Positions 1-8,124 of a DNA stretch of 64,000 nt are shown in pieces. Every line of letters begins with the position of its first letter. Position 1 is the first letter of the stretch. The DNA is from Bacillus sp. FSL H8-0547 (GTDB lineage Bacteria > Bacillota > Bacilli > Bacillales > Bacillaceae), in NCBI GenBank assembly GCA_038002745.1, contig JBBODD010000001.1, forward strand, positions 620,001-684,000. Reading direction: 5' to 3'. The notes under the pieces were generated by a model. That model was not told where the DNA came from. It worked only from the letters and a program-made list of their open reading frames with translations, and did not search any database. Both the position numbers and the translations under genes were made by a program.

Positions 1-2
1 AA

Positions 3-776
3 TCTGAGGAGGAACTGTTTGCTGCACGGCCCTATTTTCCTGATCACAGCGTCCCAAACATGGTCTGTTTTATCCAGGGATTCATTCACAATCAGCCGCG
101 GGAAACAGCAGTAAATGCGCCCATGCTGATTCAGGCTGCTTTTAAAGATGCTTTTTCAGCTATAGGTGTACTCCCTTCTTTTCTGGCCTATAAAAAACAT
201 CTGCTCATGCTGATCCAGGTTCCGCATGGCTATACGTCCCTTCAGCACTTTCAGGAAGGCGAAGAGACTTTCCTAAGAGCATCTGATGAGCTGAAGGAAA
301 AACACGGCATCCACCTTTTCACCGGCGTCGGATCGATCTGCAGAGAACCCCTTATGCTCTCCCAGTCATACAGGGAAGCACGAAAAGCGAGGCGCACACC
401 TCACTATAACAGGCTGTCACTCCGATATTATGAGGAAATAACGAAGAACCCGCTGATCACGTCATGCACCCATTACATCGCTGAAAACTGCCAGAATGAT
501 TTAACCACCAGACAAGTAGCCAAACAAATAAACATCAGTGTCCCCTACTTCTGCAGACTTTTCAAAAAAGAAACAGGCCGCAGCTTTGTTGAATATGTCA
601 CCTTCGTCCGCCTGCAGCGTGCCGTATGGATGCTGCGGCACACAGACAAAACCATTGAACAGATCGCAGAAGAACTTGGCTTCAACACACCGAACTACTT
701 CAGCTCAACCTTTAAAAAATATGTCGGCATTACACCCAGCGAATACCGGATGACGGATGAGATTTTGTTTGTTTGA
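3..776 (+). CDS. AraC-family response regulator, C-terminal part (5' truncated by window)
   Basis: The reading frame is open from the first bases of the window, so the true start lies upstream. The last ~100 residues form an AraC-type double helix-turn-helix, with a first helix pair around 'QVAKQINISVPYFCRLFKKE' and a second around 'IAEELGFNTPNYFSSTFKKY', ending in the usual 'GITPSEYR'. The preceding ~130 residues resemble the middle region of YesN-type two-component regulators. Such proteins usually pair with a sensor kinase and switch on a neighbouring sugar-uptake operon; the partner would lie to the left of the window. A stem-loop at 832-869 follows. Family assignment is firm; the target is unknown. 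Confidence 0.85.
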   Translation, partial: SEEELFAARPYFPDHSVPNMVCFIQGFIHNQPRETAVNAPMLIQAAFKDAFSAIGVLPSFLAYKKHLLMLIQVPHGYTSLQHFQEGEETFLRASDELKEKHGIHLFTGVGSICREPLMLSQSYREARKARRTPHYNRLSLRYYEEITKNPLITSCTHYIAENCQNDLTTRQVAKQINISVPYFCRLFKKETGRSFVEYVTFVRLQRAVWMLRHTDKTIEQIAEELGFNTPNYFSSTFKKYVGITPSEYRMTDEILFV

Positions 777-831
777 TCAAGTATGAAGAAATGAACTGTT
801 TACACATATATCGCCGTACTTATTAAAATAG

Positions 832-869
832 AAAAAAGTGAATTTGAGCAAGCTCAAATTCACTTTTTT
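832..869. terminator. Bidirectional intrinsic terminator
   Basis: A-rich arm, then perfect arms 841-849 (AATTTGAGC) and 852-860, then a T-rich arm; the stem is almost continuous over 38 bases. It separates the AraC regulator (+) from the leftward efflux operon (-) and can serve both. Confidence 0.85.
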
Positions 870-938
870 CTGCTCTTAGCTGGCTTTAATTCCAGCTTCT
901 CACGTCCTTAGCAACGCACAACACAATCCAAATGGTAT

Positions 939-1193
939 TTACCCTTTTGACAATTTTCCTTTTTTGATTCCTTTGATCAGCAATGGGATTAAAAATAGAA
1001 GAATCAAATAGTTAAAAAGCGGCTGAATTGTCTGGGTGAATCGAGGCAGATTTTTTAGCGATTCATCAAGGGTGGATCCATTTACTGAAGAAAACAGAAT
1101 ATATCCTCCTCCAATGAATAGGCCGATTACAATAGGAATGAGCAAAGCTGTTCCCACTACTATACAAATTTTTTTAACGACTTTTAAGATCAT
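939..1193 (-). CDS. Small two-helix membrane protein, last gene of the efflux operon
   Basis: A protein of about 84 residues with two hydrophobic stretches, one from about residue 10 to 35 and one near residues 58-75, and a basic C-terminus (KGIKKGKLSKG). I place the start at 1193 because GGATGGG lies 8 bases before that ATG; ATGs at 1220 and 1214 lack a ribosome-binding site. The gene overlaps the 3' end of the MFS gene, so it is probably translationally coupled to it. I do not recognise the family. A helper of the transporter is an inference from position only. Confidence 0.6.
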   Translation of the reverse strand: MILKVVKKICIVVGTALLIPIVIGLFIGGGYILFSSVNGSTLDESLKNLPRFTQTIQPLFNYLILLFLIPLLIKGIKKGKLSKG

Positions 1194-2451
1194 CGTAAAT
1201 TCCCATCCGTTCATGTTCATTTTGTACTGATTTCACGTTGTAAATCTGCTTCACCATCAAGCTTATTAGAAGTGATAACACCCCAATAATTGCAATCAAG
1301 ATATAGATTTGGCTTGAGAACACGTCAACCAAAAAGCCGAATAGGATTTGCCCTATTGGTACGGCCGTTGTAGCCGCAGCTGCTTGTATCGACATCACTT
1401 TACCCAACATATTACCAGGGGTTTTCTCCTGAATAATTGTATTCAGATAAATGTTAACGACCGTCAAGGCAAACATGACGAGCATAGAACTGATGCTGAC
1501 GAACACGTATTTTGCAAAAGCACTTTCAATGAATGGACTGGTGCCGAACGCCATTCCGAAATAGACAGCTGCACACCCTGTAATCCACAGATAAAGATTA
1601 TCACCCCGAATTTTGCTCTTTAGAAGCCCAATGGCCATGGCCGAGAAAACAATACTTAGTGAAATGCCTGATTGGGCAAATCCAAAATAAGTATCGGGCA
1701 TATTAAAAAGCACTTTAATCATGTATGGCAAACCTACAAAAAACATGGGGGCAACAAAAAGACTGACAGTGAATGCTATTCCAATGCTTTTTAAAATGAA
1801 TCGATCATCGTGAATGACATAGGAAATCCCCTGTTTGATGTCGCTTATGACCATTTGAGCAAAAGGCTCCGGTGCCCGTTTGTCAAACGGAATCTTCATG
1901 AAGATTTCAATAACGGCTGCTGCAATAAAGAAGATGGCGCTGACAACAACAATCACATTAATGCTTGTGAAGCTGTAGAGCACACTGCCGGCAATCGGGC
2001 CAACAAAGTTTGCAGCGGACACGACTCCTGAAACGATGCCATTGCTCTTCAAGAGCAACTCCTTAGGGACAAGTGCAGGAATACTGGCCTGAACAGCAGG
2101 CTGATACATTGAGCTAATCAATGTCAAAGCCATCAGAAGAACACCTATAGAAATGACCGTTCCGTTTCCGCTAAAGAGGAGCATGGCAAACAGGATGATA
2201 AGAATACTGCTGCACAGGTCTAAGATGACCATGATCTTTTTCTTATCAAATCGATCTGCAATTGCTCCCCCGATTGGAGAAATAATGATTGCAGGCACGA
2301 TGGAAAGACCCATGATTGTTCCAAAAATCGTGGCTGAATTCGTTAAATCAAGCACATATAAAGACAAAGCAAATCGTAATACAGACGAACCGAATATCGA
2401 TATGATCTGTCCGAATATCAGTATTTTAAAATCACGGTTAAAACCTTTCAT
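1174..2451 (-). CDS. MFS efflux transporter (macrolide/drug type)
   Basis: 425 residues with about 12 hydrophobic segments. The loop after helix 2 carries the MFS signature GGAIADRFDKKK (about residue 60), followed by long hydrophobic blocks and a polar central loop near residue 200. It resembles Mef-like and related drug:H+ antiporters of Firmicutes. Its start overlaps the stop of the TetR gene by 4 bases (ATGA), so the two are one transcript. Together with the upstream glycosyltransferase this suggests a modify-and-export module against a small hydrophobic toxin, or export of a glycosylated product. The substrate cannot be read from sequence. Confidence 0.85.
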   Translation of the reverse strand: MKGFNRDFKILIFGQIISIFGSSVLRFALSLYVLDLTNSATIFGTIMGLSIVPAIIISPIGGAIADRFDKKKIMVILDLCSSILIILFAMLLFSGNGTVISIGVLLMALTLISSMYQPAVQASIPALVPKELLLKSNGIVSGVVSAANFVGPIAGSVLYSFTSINVIVVVSAIFFIAAAVIEIFMKIPFDKRAPEPFAQMVISDIKQGISYVIHDDRFILKSIGIAFTVSLFVAPMFFVGLPYMIKVLFNMPDTYFGFAQSGISLSIVFSAMAIGLLKSKIRGDNLYLWITGCAAVYFGMAFGTSPFIESAFAKYVFVSISSMLVMFALTVVNIYLNTIIQEKTPGNMLGKVMSIQAAAATTAVPIGQILFGFLVDVFSSQIYILIAIIGVLSLLISLMVKQIYNVKSVQNEHERMGIYDDLKSR

Positions 2452-3092
2452 TGCACCAACACACGCTTTAGAGTCACGAACAAAATCCTCAATTTTTTCT
2501 GTATTTCACTTGAAAGCTCTTGTTTTGGTTTATTTCCGATGCTTACCTGATTCAAAATGCCTGACATATAGGTTTCAATCAGCATAATGATATCTTCCTT
2601 TGGTACTGCAGGCACGAATGTTTCATGATTAATCTGCTCTTCTAAAAAGGAGCAGAACTTTTCATGCAGATATTGGAGGTTAGAAACGTCCTTCACAATG
2701 CTCTGCACCTTCCCATATCGTTCTGGATCCCTTGAATAAAGAGCCATTATGCTATAATAAACAGACCCCCGGTCCAGTAAAGATTTCTGCATATAATCAC
2801 CAATGTAGATCAGAATCTTTTCAAGTTTTTGCAGAGGCTCCTCTTTGCCTCCAAATATTTCATTCACTTCTTCTTTCACTTCTCCGTTTATATTTTCTTC
2901 ATTCAGTAAAGCTCCAAACACCTCGTCAATATTGGAGAAATATTTGTATACGCCTCCCTGGCTCATGCCGGTTTCTATTACAATATCTCTCATCGATACG
3001 TCAAAAATGGGCTTTTGCATGCATACTCTTCTGGCTGCTTCCAATATTTCCTTTCTTTTCAATTGTGCATGATTTTCACTGACTTTAGGCAT
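2448..3092 (-). CDS. TetR/AcrR-family transcriptional regulator
   Basis: 214 residues. The N-terminal helix-turn-helix is typical of TetR: 'ILEAARRVCMQKPIFDVSM' then 'DIVIETGMSQGGVYKYFSN' within residues 15-60; the rest is a ligand-binding helical domain. It lies between the glycosyltransferase (8-base gap) and the MFS gene (4-base overlap). It is the obvious candidate to bind the two palindromes around the operon promoter at 4409-4484, giving ligand-induced self-controlled expression. The effector is unknown. Confidence 0.88.
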   Translation of the reverse strand: MPKVSENHAQLKRKEILEAARRVCMQKPIFDVSMRDIVIETGMSQGGVYKYFSNIDEVFGALLNEENINGEVKEEVNEIFGGKEEPLQKLEKILIYIGDYMQKSLLDRGSVYYSIMALYSRDPERYGKVQSIVKDVSNLQYLHEKFCSFLEEQINHETFVPAVPKEDIIMLIETYMSGILNQVSIGNKPKQELSSEIQKKLRILFVTLKRVLVQ

Positions 3093-3100
3093 AACTGTAT

Positions 3101-4378
3101 TCAGTTCCTTTCTTTTCTATAATAATTTTCAATTGTTTTATGAATAAGGTCAGCACTCTTTTGGGCACCTTTTTCTGCTCTTACCTTTACCCCTGTTTCC
3201 CTTGCCTGATTTTTAACTTCAATTGATTGGGTTGAAGCAATAGCGTCTGCAAGCTTTTCAGCAGTCAATTCCTTTCGCGGTATCGATCCTCCGCTTACAC
3301 CCAGCTCAACCATTCTCTTTCCCCAGGCAAATTGGTCGTTTCCAAACGGAATCACAACTTGAGGCACACCTGACCGTAATGCTGCAGCGGTCGTGCCCGC
3401 TCCTCCGTGATGGACAACAGCAGACAGCTGGGGAAAAAGCCACTCATGTGGGACACTTTTAACATACAGAATATCTTTTGTATTTTCTCTTTCCTCCATG
3501 CCTCCGCCGGCATTGATGATTCCCCGCTTACCGTTCTTCTCAAGCGCCTTTACGACCATTTCTGTTGATTCCGAAGCATTAGCCTTATCTCCCACACTTC
3601 CAAATCCAATGTATACCGGCTGCTCTCCGTCTTTGAGGAACTCCTCTACTTCTTTTGACGGTTTGTAATCGGATTGATCTTCAATGAACCAGTATCCAAA
3701 AGAGTGGACATGCTCCGGCCAGTCACCTGGAACAGGGAAAACGCTTGGACTTAATGAAGTGATTGTTGGATGACTAGCTGTACGCTGTTTTGGATAGGGA
3801 TTCGAAAAATTTTTCGGGAGCTGTCCATACTTTTTAACCCAGTATTTCTTTACACCCGTATTGGCCATCTTCCAAAAACCTTTTTCAAAGATGTAATGAG
3901 TTAGTTTATTTACGGTTTTGCCAAGCCGCAGACGGTCATAAAAGATGAGGGCAGGATATTCTTTTGTAGGTGTCATTGGAAAAGGTGCGGCCAGGATGCT
4001 TGGAATGCCCATTTCCTTTGCAACAAAATACCCTAGAGTAGCTCCCGGATGGTACACGATGGCATCTGCACCTTCACAGGCTTGGTGCATGTCTTCTTGA
4101 CCGCCGATCATCAGCTCTGTCAAATCGTCATTTTTAAAGTTTAAGCTTGTAAAAAATTTCAGTGGATTATCTGCATCCTTTACAACTCCGCTTTCTAAGA
4201 TTTTGGCAACATCACCGCGCATGGGTGCATATTCAAATCCATACCCCTCGACAAGCTGCCGGTAGGATTCTGATGCAGCAATGCGTACTCGGTACCCTTT
4301 CTTTATCAGTTCTGTTCCGAGCGCAATAAACGGCTGGGTATCTCCTCTTGTTCCAGTTGAGAGCATTGTGATTAACAT
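3101..4378 (-). CDS. GT1-family UDP-glycosyltransferase (macrolide/sterol glycosyltransferase-like)
   Basis: 425 residues, GT-B fold. The N-terminal acceptor domain opens with 'MLSTGTRGDTQPFIALG'. The C-terminal donor site at residues ~309-350 includes 'HEWLFPQLSAVVHHGGAGTT' and 'GVPQVVIPFGNDQF', the nucleotide-sugar signature of the MGT/GtfB/sterol-glucosyltransferase group. Enzymes of this group attach sugars to lipophilic acceptors such as macrolides, sterols or glycopeptide cores. It is first in the operon, with CCAGGAGG before the ATG. The linkage to TetR and MFS favours detoxification of an antibiotic, but biosynthetic decoration is also possible. Confidence 0.85.
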   Translation of the reverse strand: MLITMLSTGTRGDTQPFIALGTELIKKGYRVRIAASESYRQLVEGYGFEYAPMRGDVAKILESGVVKDADNPLKFFTSLNFKNDDLTELMIGGQEDMHQACEGADAIVYHPGATLGYFVAKEMGIPSILAAPFPMTPTKEYPALIFYDRLRLGKTVNKLTHYIFEKGFWKMANTGVKKYWVKKYGQLPKNFSNPYPKQRTASHPTITSLSPSVFPVPGDWPEHVHSFGYWFIEDQSDYKPSKEVEEFLKDGEQPVYIGFGSVGDKANASESTEMVVKALEKNGKRGIINAGGGMEERENTKDILYVKSVPHEWLFPQLSAVVHHGGAGTTAAALRSGVPQVVIPFGNDQFAWGKRMVELGVSGGSIPRKELTAEKLADAIASTQSIEVKNQARETGVKVRAEKGAQKSADLIHKTIENYYRKERN

Positions 4379-4408
4379 ATATAAAACCTCCTGGGGTTAA
4401 ATTCAAAT

Positions 4409-4428
4409 AAACGACATTGTTGTCGTTT
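4409..4428. promoter_or_regulatory. Operator-like palindrome O1
   Basis: Perfect inverted repeat AAACGACA-TTGT-TGTCGTTT. It lies just downstream of the -10 (4434-4439) of the leftward glycosyltransferase promoter, where a bound repressor would block transcription start. Confidence 0.65.
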
Positions 4429-4433
4429 TTATT

Positions 4434-4462
4434 GTATAACACCACTTCGAGAAACACAACAA
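4434..4462 (-). promoter_or_regulatory. Sigma-A promoter of the glycosyltransferase-TetR-MFS operon
   Basis: On the minus strand: -35 TTGTTG (4462-4457), spacer of exactly 17 bases, -10 TATACA (4439-4434). It is flanked on both sides by near-identical palindromes. Confidence 0.6.
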
Positions 4463-4464
4463 CA

Positions 4465-4484
4465 AAATGACAACAGTGTCGTTT
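4465..4484. promoter_or_regulatory. Operator-like palindrome O2
   Basis: AAATGACA-ACAG-TGTCGTTT: the same arms as O1 with a single mismatch, positioned just upstream of the -35. The centres of O1 and O2 are 56 bases apart. A duplicated site of this type is common for TetR repressors. Confidence 0.6.
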
Positions 4485-4621
4485 TTATTTCAGGAAGGTT
4501 TGCAAGTCCTTTAAAATGTCTCTTTAAACTGCAAACAGAAAAGTTGTACTCTTTCTTAAAGAATGAACCGCAGCATGCGTACGATTCCTGTCAGATGAAT
4601 CCTGTGTTTTGAGGTCTCTCG

Positions 4622-4663
4622 ATTAAAAACAGGCACCTTCCTAAAGGAAGATGCCTGTTTTTT
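4622..4663 (-). terminator. Terminator of the DHFR-like gene
   Basis: AACAGGCACCTTCC-TAAA-GGAAGATGCCTGTT with A/T runs on both sides, beginning at the stop codon of the leftward reductase gene. Confidence 0.8.
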
Positions 4664-5183
4664 ATGAACGGGTATAATGGGACTGAACATAGTCCCCATA
4701 GCGGACAGTTCGTTTATACGCAAGTTTTGTTTCGGGATTACCCGGTCTGAATAAAGGAATGCCCTCTCCAAGAAGGACTGGAACGGTCGTGATGATGTAT
4801 TCATCAATCAGATTCTTTTTCATGAAATCATCGAGAAGATCCGCGCCGCCGACCATCCAGATGTCATTGCCATTTTCTTCTTTGAGATGTTTGATCAGTG
4901 ATTCCGGTTCTTCCTTAGTAAAAATCAGGTCACTTTCTGTCCGGGATTCGCTTATTGTATAGATGAAGCTTTTCATTCCTTCATACGGATACTTATGATT
5001 TGTCAGCTCCAAAACGTGATCATATGTTTTTTTGCCCATGATGACCGTGTCGATTGTTTCCAAAAACTCACTGTACCCGTTGTCCCCTTCTCCCTGTGCT
5101 TCTTCTAGCCAGTCAATGCTTCCATCCCTGCGTGCAATATACCCATCAAGACTGACTCCTATATATAAAACCACTTTTCTCAT
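4662..5183 (-). CDS. Dihydrofolate reductase / RibD C-terminal-like NADPH reductase
   Basis: 173 residues. Hallmarks of the RibD_C/DHFR-like family are 'LYIGVSLDGYIA' at the start, 'DTVIMGKKTYD' around residue 45 and 'DIWMVGGADLL' near residue 110. In bacilli these (YyaP/YwjB type) are stand-alone NADPH-binding reductases of unknown substrate, not housekeeping DfrA or RibD. It has a good ribosome-binding site (AAGGAG) and is transcribed away from a WYL regulator whose operator lies between the two genes; regulation by that protein is likely. The physiological substrate is unknown. Confidence 0.8.
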   Translation of the reverse strand: MRKVVLYIGVSLDGYIARRDGSIDWLEEAQGEGDNGYSEFLETIDTVIMGKKTYDHVLELTNHKYPYEGMKSFIYTISESRTESDLIFTKEEPESLIKHLKEENGNDIWMVGGADLLDDFMKKNLIDEYIITTVPVLLGEGIPLFRPGNPETKLAYKRTVRYGDYVQSHYTRS

Positions 5184-5204
5184 ATCTCCAGCTCCTTCTA
5201 AAAA

Positions 5205-5233
5205 TTGACTTCCTTATCATCCTAGCAGATAAT
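5205..5233 (+). promoter_or_regulatory. Sigma-A promoter of the WYL regulator gene
   Basis: TTGACT (5205-5210), 17-base spacer, GATAAT (5228-5233). It directs transcription into the regulator starting at 5272. Confidence 0.7.
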
Positions 5234-5234
5234 G

Positions 5235-5251
5235 ACGACAGATTCTGTCGT
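5235..5251. promoter_or_regulatory. Operator palindrome over the start site
   Basis: Perfect 7-base inverted repeat ACGACAG-ATT-CTGTCGT directly after the -10, covering the probable transcription start. This fits autorepression by the adjacent WYL protein; it also lies in the promoter region of the divergent reductase gene. Confidence 0.65.
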
Positions 5252-5271
5252 GAATAGCGGAGGAAATTGAC

Positions 5272-6213
5272 ATGTCCAAAACACAAAGATTATTAAACAT
5301 TCTCTTTTACATCAACAGGCAGGGAAAAGTGACGGCCGGCGAACTCTCTGCGGAATTCGGCATCAGCGTCAGAACGGTTCAGCGCGATCTCGCCGAACTG
5401 GAAGAATGGGGGGTTCCTTTATATAGTGAACCGGGGCCGGGCGGAGGATACACGGTTCTCAAAAACAATATCCTGCCGCCGTCTTTTTTTACAGAGGATG
5501 AGGGAATTGCGCTCTATTTCTCCTATCAGCACCTCCTGCTGCTGCACGCCCTGCCGTTTCAATCCGAAATCAAGGCTGCATCTGACAAACTTTATGCTTC
5601 TTTTCCTGCTGCTGTTAAGGAGAAAATTGATCAGTTAAAAGAAAGGGTCTCTTTTTGGGCTCCGCCTTCTAAAGCGGATGTGCCTTTTTTAAACGAGCTT
5701 CTGGACGCTGCCGTTCAGCAGATTGAAATCCGCATTGCCTATGAAAGCAGAAATGGTCAATCTAATCGTGTCATCGTGCCATACGGTATATACGCATCCG
5801 GAGGGCTTTGGTACTGTCCTGCTAATGACCGCAAATCCGGCGGGGACCGGCTGTTCCGGGCAGACAGAATTCTTTCTTTTGAAAAATTGGCTCCTGCCCG
5901 GAACGGTTCTTTAACCTTAAGTCAATGGATGGAAAAAGAAGAAACGCGTAAACAGGCGCCGCTTAAAGTCCGGCTCTCAAAAAACGGGGTCAGAGAGTGC
6001 AAAACGCTGCCTTTTCTATCAGATCATCTGAAGGTAAATGAGGACGGAACCGGGTTTATCGACACTTTTGCACCGCTTGAGGAAGTTCCGTTCATGGCGA
6101 AGCAGTTCATCCTGCTCGGAGAAGATGTATATGTAGAAGAACCGGCTGAACTGATTGAGGAAATGGTTGAGCGTGCTGAGAATGTGCTGAGGATATATAA
6201 AACAGATGGGTAG
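5272..6213 (+). CDS. HTH_11/WYL-domain (YafY-type) transcriptional regulator
   Basis: 313 residues. An N-terminal winged helix ('GELSAEFGISVRTVQRDLAE', residues ~23-45) is followed by 'GPGGGYTVL'. A WYL domain covers about residues 140-210, including 'GIYASGGLWYCPANDR' and 'FRADRI', and a WCX-type tail ends the protein. Such proteins sense small ligands or nucleic acid through the WYL domain and usually regulate themselves and a divergent gene. The start has a strong GGAGG site. The neighbour is the DHFR-like reductase, its likely target. Confidence 0.88.
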   Translation: MSKTQRLLNILFYINRQGKVTAGELSAEFGISVRTVQRDLAELEEWGVPLYSEPGPGGGYTVLKNNILPPSFFTEDEGIALYFSYQHLLLLHALPFQSEIKAASDKLYASFPAAVKEKIDQLKERVSFWAPPSKADVPFLNELLDAAVQQIEIRIAYESRNGQSNRVIVPYGIYASGGLWYCPANDRKSGGDRLFRADRILSFEKLAPARNGSLTLSQWMEKEETRKQAPLKVRLSKNGVRECKTLPFLSDHLKVNEDGTGFIDTFAPLEEVPFMAKQFILLGEDVYVEEPAELIEEMVERAENVLRIYKTDG

Positions 6214-6221
6214 TTGAGATT

Positions 6222-6264
6222 CTGCTTTTTGAGTGAATGACCTGTCCCGTTATTCACTCAGCAG
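6222..6264. repeat. Imperfect inverted repeat (weak terminator)
   Basis: Arms GAGTGAAT (6231-6238) and ATTCACTC (6252-6259), extended outward by CTGC/GCAG. There is no T-run on the plus strand, so a conventional terminator is doubtful. It lies between the convergent WYL and Lrp genes. Confidence 0.4.
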
Positions 6265-6323
6265 CATGACTCACCATACCTTTAACGGTTCACAGGTTTG
6301 AACCGCTTCTTACTTCAATCCGG

Positions 6324-6743
6324 CTATAAAACTTTATCAGGAACAGGAGAAGACAGGTTCATCATCGTGAGCGGTTCGCCGTACTCCATGGATGAATCAA
6401 TAAACCCTTCTAATAACTCATTCGACTCAGTCACAACTTTAACAAGATAACTGTACTCTCCAGTTAATCGATGACATTCAATAACCAGAGGATTTTCTTT
6501 GCAAAATTCTCTAAATGCGCTGCATCGGTGCGTTTTCATTAAGATGAAAGCCTGAACCGGTTTATCAATCTTCCCATTGTCAATTTCAGCCTTATACCCT
6601 TTAATAATACCCTGATCCTCCATCTTCCTGACTCTTTCTGTGACCGCAGGAACGGATAAAGAAACTTTCTTTCCAAGCTCAGTCATTGAAACTCTTCCAT
6701 CTTCCTGCAAAATAGTAAGTATTTGACGATTAATTGGGTCCAT
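6324..6743 (-). CDS. Lrp/AsnC-family transcriptional regulator
   Basis: 139 residues, shorter than E. coli Lrp (164) but normal for AsnC-type proteins. It has an N-terminal HTH ('ILTILQEDGRVSMTELGKKV', then 'VPAVTERVRKMEDQGII') and a C-terminal RAM ligand-binding domain ('HRLTGEYSYLVKVVTESNE'). The start has AAAGGTGG upstream. It is divergent from the DUF1272 gene. Members respond to amino acids; the target here is not evident. Confidence 0.87.
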   Translation of the reverse strand: MDPINRQILTILQEDGRVSMTELGKKVSLSVPAVTERVRKMEDQGIIKGYKAEIDNGKIDKPVQAFILMKTHRCSAFREFCKENPLVIECHRLTGEYSYLVKVVTESNELLEGFIDSSMEYGEPLTMMNLSSPVPDKVL

Positions 6744-6889
6744 TTGCTTCCACCTTTATTATTTTATCTCAATCTACTAAAATTCATTATTTTCTTAAGT
6801 ATAACTGGCTGAATTCCATAAGAAAAGTATGTTTCAAGGGGCATTGATAAACTAAAATAAGGAGTATTCAAACACTGGAGGTTTTTTAT

Positions 6890-7093
6890 ATGGGATTACA
6901 AATGAAGACAATATGTGAAAAATGTGATGGAGAATTAAAAGGAAATGCATATATTTGTGTGCATGAATGTACTTTTTGCGAAGACTGCACGAATGGAATG
7001 TCAAACGTTTGTCCAAATTGTTCCGGAGAACTTGTCAGAAGGCCAGAGAGGGCTGGTTTTTGTCCTATTAATACCCTACCTGTCAGCGGGTGA
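6890..7093 (+). CDS. DUF1272 small zinc-ribbon-like protein
   Basis: 67 residues with four Cys-pair motifs: CEKC, CVHECTFC, CEDC and CPNCSGELVRRP. This is the DUF1272 pattern, presumed to bind zinc; no function is known to me. It has a good ribosome-binding site (TGGAGG). The tail after the RRPE motif (about 13 residues) looks extra compared with typical members, and its end overlaps a large dyad (7062-7106). It is followed by a WYL regulator. Confidence 0.8.
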   Translation: MGLQMKTICEKCDGELKGNAYICVHECTFCEDCTNGMSNVCPNCSGELVRRPERAGFCPINTLPVSG

Positions 7094-7106
7094 CATTTTA
7101 TAGGAC
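7062..7106. promoter_or_regulatory. Nested dyad between DUF1272 and the WYL gene
   Basis: Outer arms GTCCTAT (7062-7068) and ATAGGAC (7100-7106) enclose an inner TGTCA-GCGGG-TGACA (7081-7095). It sits across the DUF1272 stop codon, before the next regulator gene. It could be an operator or an RNA hairpin. Confidence 0.35.
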
Positions 7107-7161
7107 CTAAAAAATAAGAAATATATAATAGTAAATAAATTTCATGAAGAGGTAGAATTAT

Positions 7162-8124
7162 ATGCCTAAAATCGACAATATGTTAGCCATTCTATGGATG
7201 CTTCGTTCAGGTGAAAAAATAACTGCAAAACAAATTTCAGAAAAGTTAGAGATGAATATAAGGACTGTGTATCGTTATATTGATACAATTTCAACAAGTG
7301 GCGTACCTATCATTTCAGAACCAGGACATAACGGCGGATACACTTTACTGAACAATTTTATTGAGGCTCCTCTTTTTTTTGATTATGAGGAGCAAACTTC
7401 ACTATATCACGCTGCTGTTTTTGCAGAAGAAGCGGGATATTATGGTGGTGAGGCACTAAACAGGGCCATTTCAAAACTAAGTAAATACTCAAATCAAGAG
7501 CAGGAAACAAAGATAAACCAACATAAAACTAGTCTTGAAGTAATAAGTCGATTAAGTTCACTCTCTATAGAACCTTCTTTGAAGGAGTTGGAGCAGGCCG
7601 TAGCTGACGGGTACTCAGTAAAAATTCTTTACCATAAAAGTGGCGAAAAGCAATTGAATGACAGATTGGTCGATCCGTACAGAATTATCTATTGGAATAA
7701 TAAATGGTATGTGATTGGATTTTGTCATCTTAGAAATGAAATCCGCAGTTTTAGAGTCGATCGAATTGAAAGTTTAATGCTAACAGAAAATAAGTTTAAC
7801 CGGCCAGAAAATTTTTCAGCACGTGACTTTTTTACAAATAGCCTTCTTCCAGCTATAGAAGATAAGGAAGGGATTATTTCATTGGTTATCAATGGGGATA
7901 AAAATGTATTGGCTGATATTTGCCAACATTGGTTTTTAGGACATTACTTACAAGAACGGACTTCAAATCAAGCAGTTTTTCTTCTTGAAAAAGATGTAAT
8001 ACATACATATGTACCTTATTTCCTTTTACCGTACAATAAATCGATTAAAGTTATTGAGCCAATAAGCCTTAAGGAAAGACTTATTGAAGTTCTGTCGGAA
8101 TTAATAGATTTTCATCAAGTATGA
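7162..8124 (+). CDS. HTH_11/WYL-domain (YafY-type) transcriptional regulator
   Basis: 320 residues, with the same architecture as the regulator at 5272: winged helix ('KQISEKLEMNIRTVYRYIDT'), 'GHNGGYTLL', then a WYL domain including 'YRIIYWNNKWYVIGFCHLR' and 'SFRVDRI'. Base composition is more AT-rich than the flanking core genes, as is the next gene, which suggests acquisition. A perfect 14-base stem terminator follows immediately, so it is probably transcribed on its own or with DUF1272. Its target is unknown; the DJ-1 gene downstream is one candidate. Confidence 0.87.
   Translation: MPKIDNMLAILWMLRSGEKITAKQISEKLEMNIRTVYRYIDTISTSGVPIISEPGHNGGYTLLNNFIEAPLFFDYEEQTSLYHAAVFAEEAGYYGGEALNRAISKLSKYSNQEQETKINQHKTSLEVISRLSSLSIEPSLKELEQAVADGYSVKILYHKSGEKQLNDRLVDPYRIIYWNNKWYVIGFCHLRNEIRSFRVDRIESLMLTENKFNRPENFSARDFFTNSLLPAIEDKEGIISLVINGDKNVLADICQHWFLGHYLQERTSNQAVFLLEKDVIHTYVPYFLLPYNKSIKVIEPISLKERLIEVLSELIDFHQV

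Noticed and set aside
1174-4378. Complete antibiotic biosynthesis cluster
   Set aside because: Only glycosyltransferase, regulator and transporters are present; no synthase or tailoring genes nearby.
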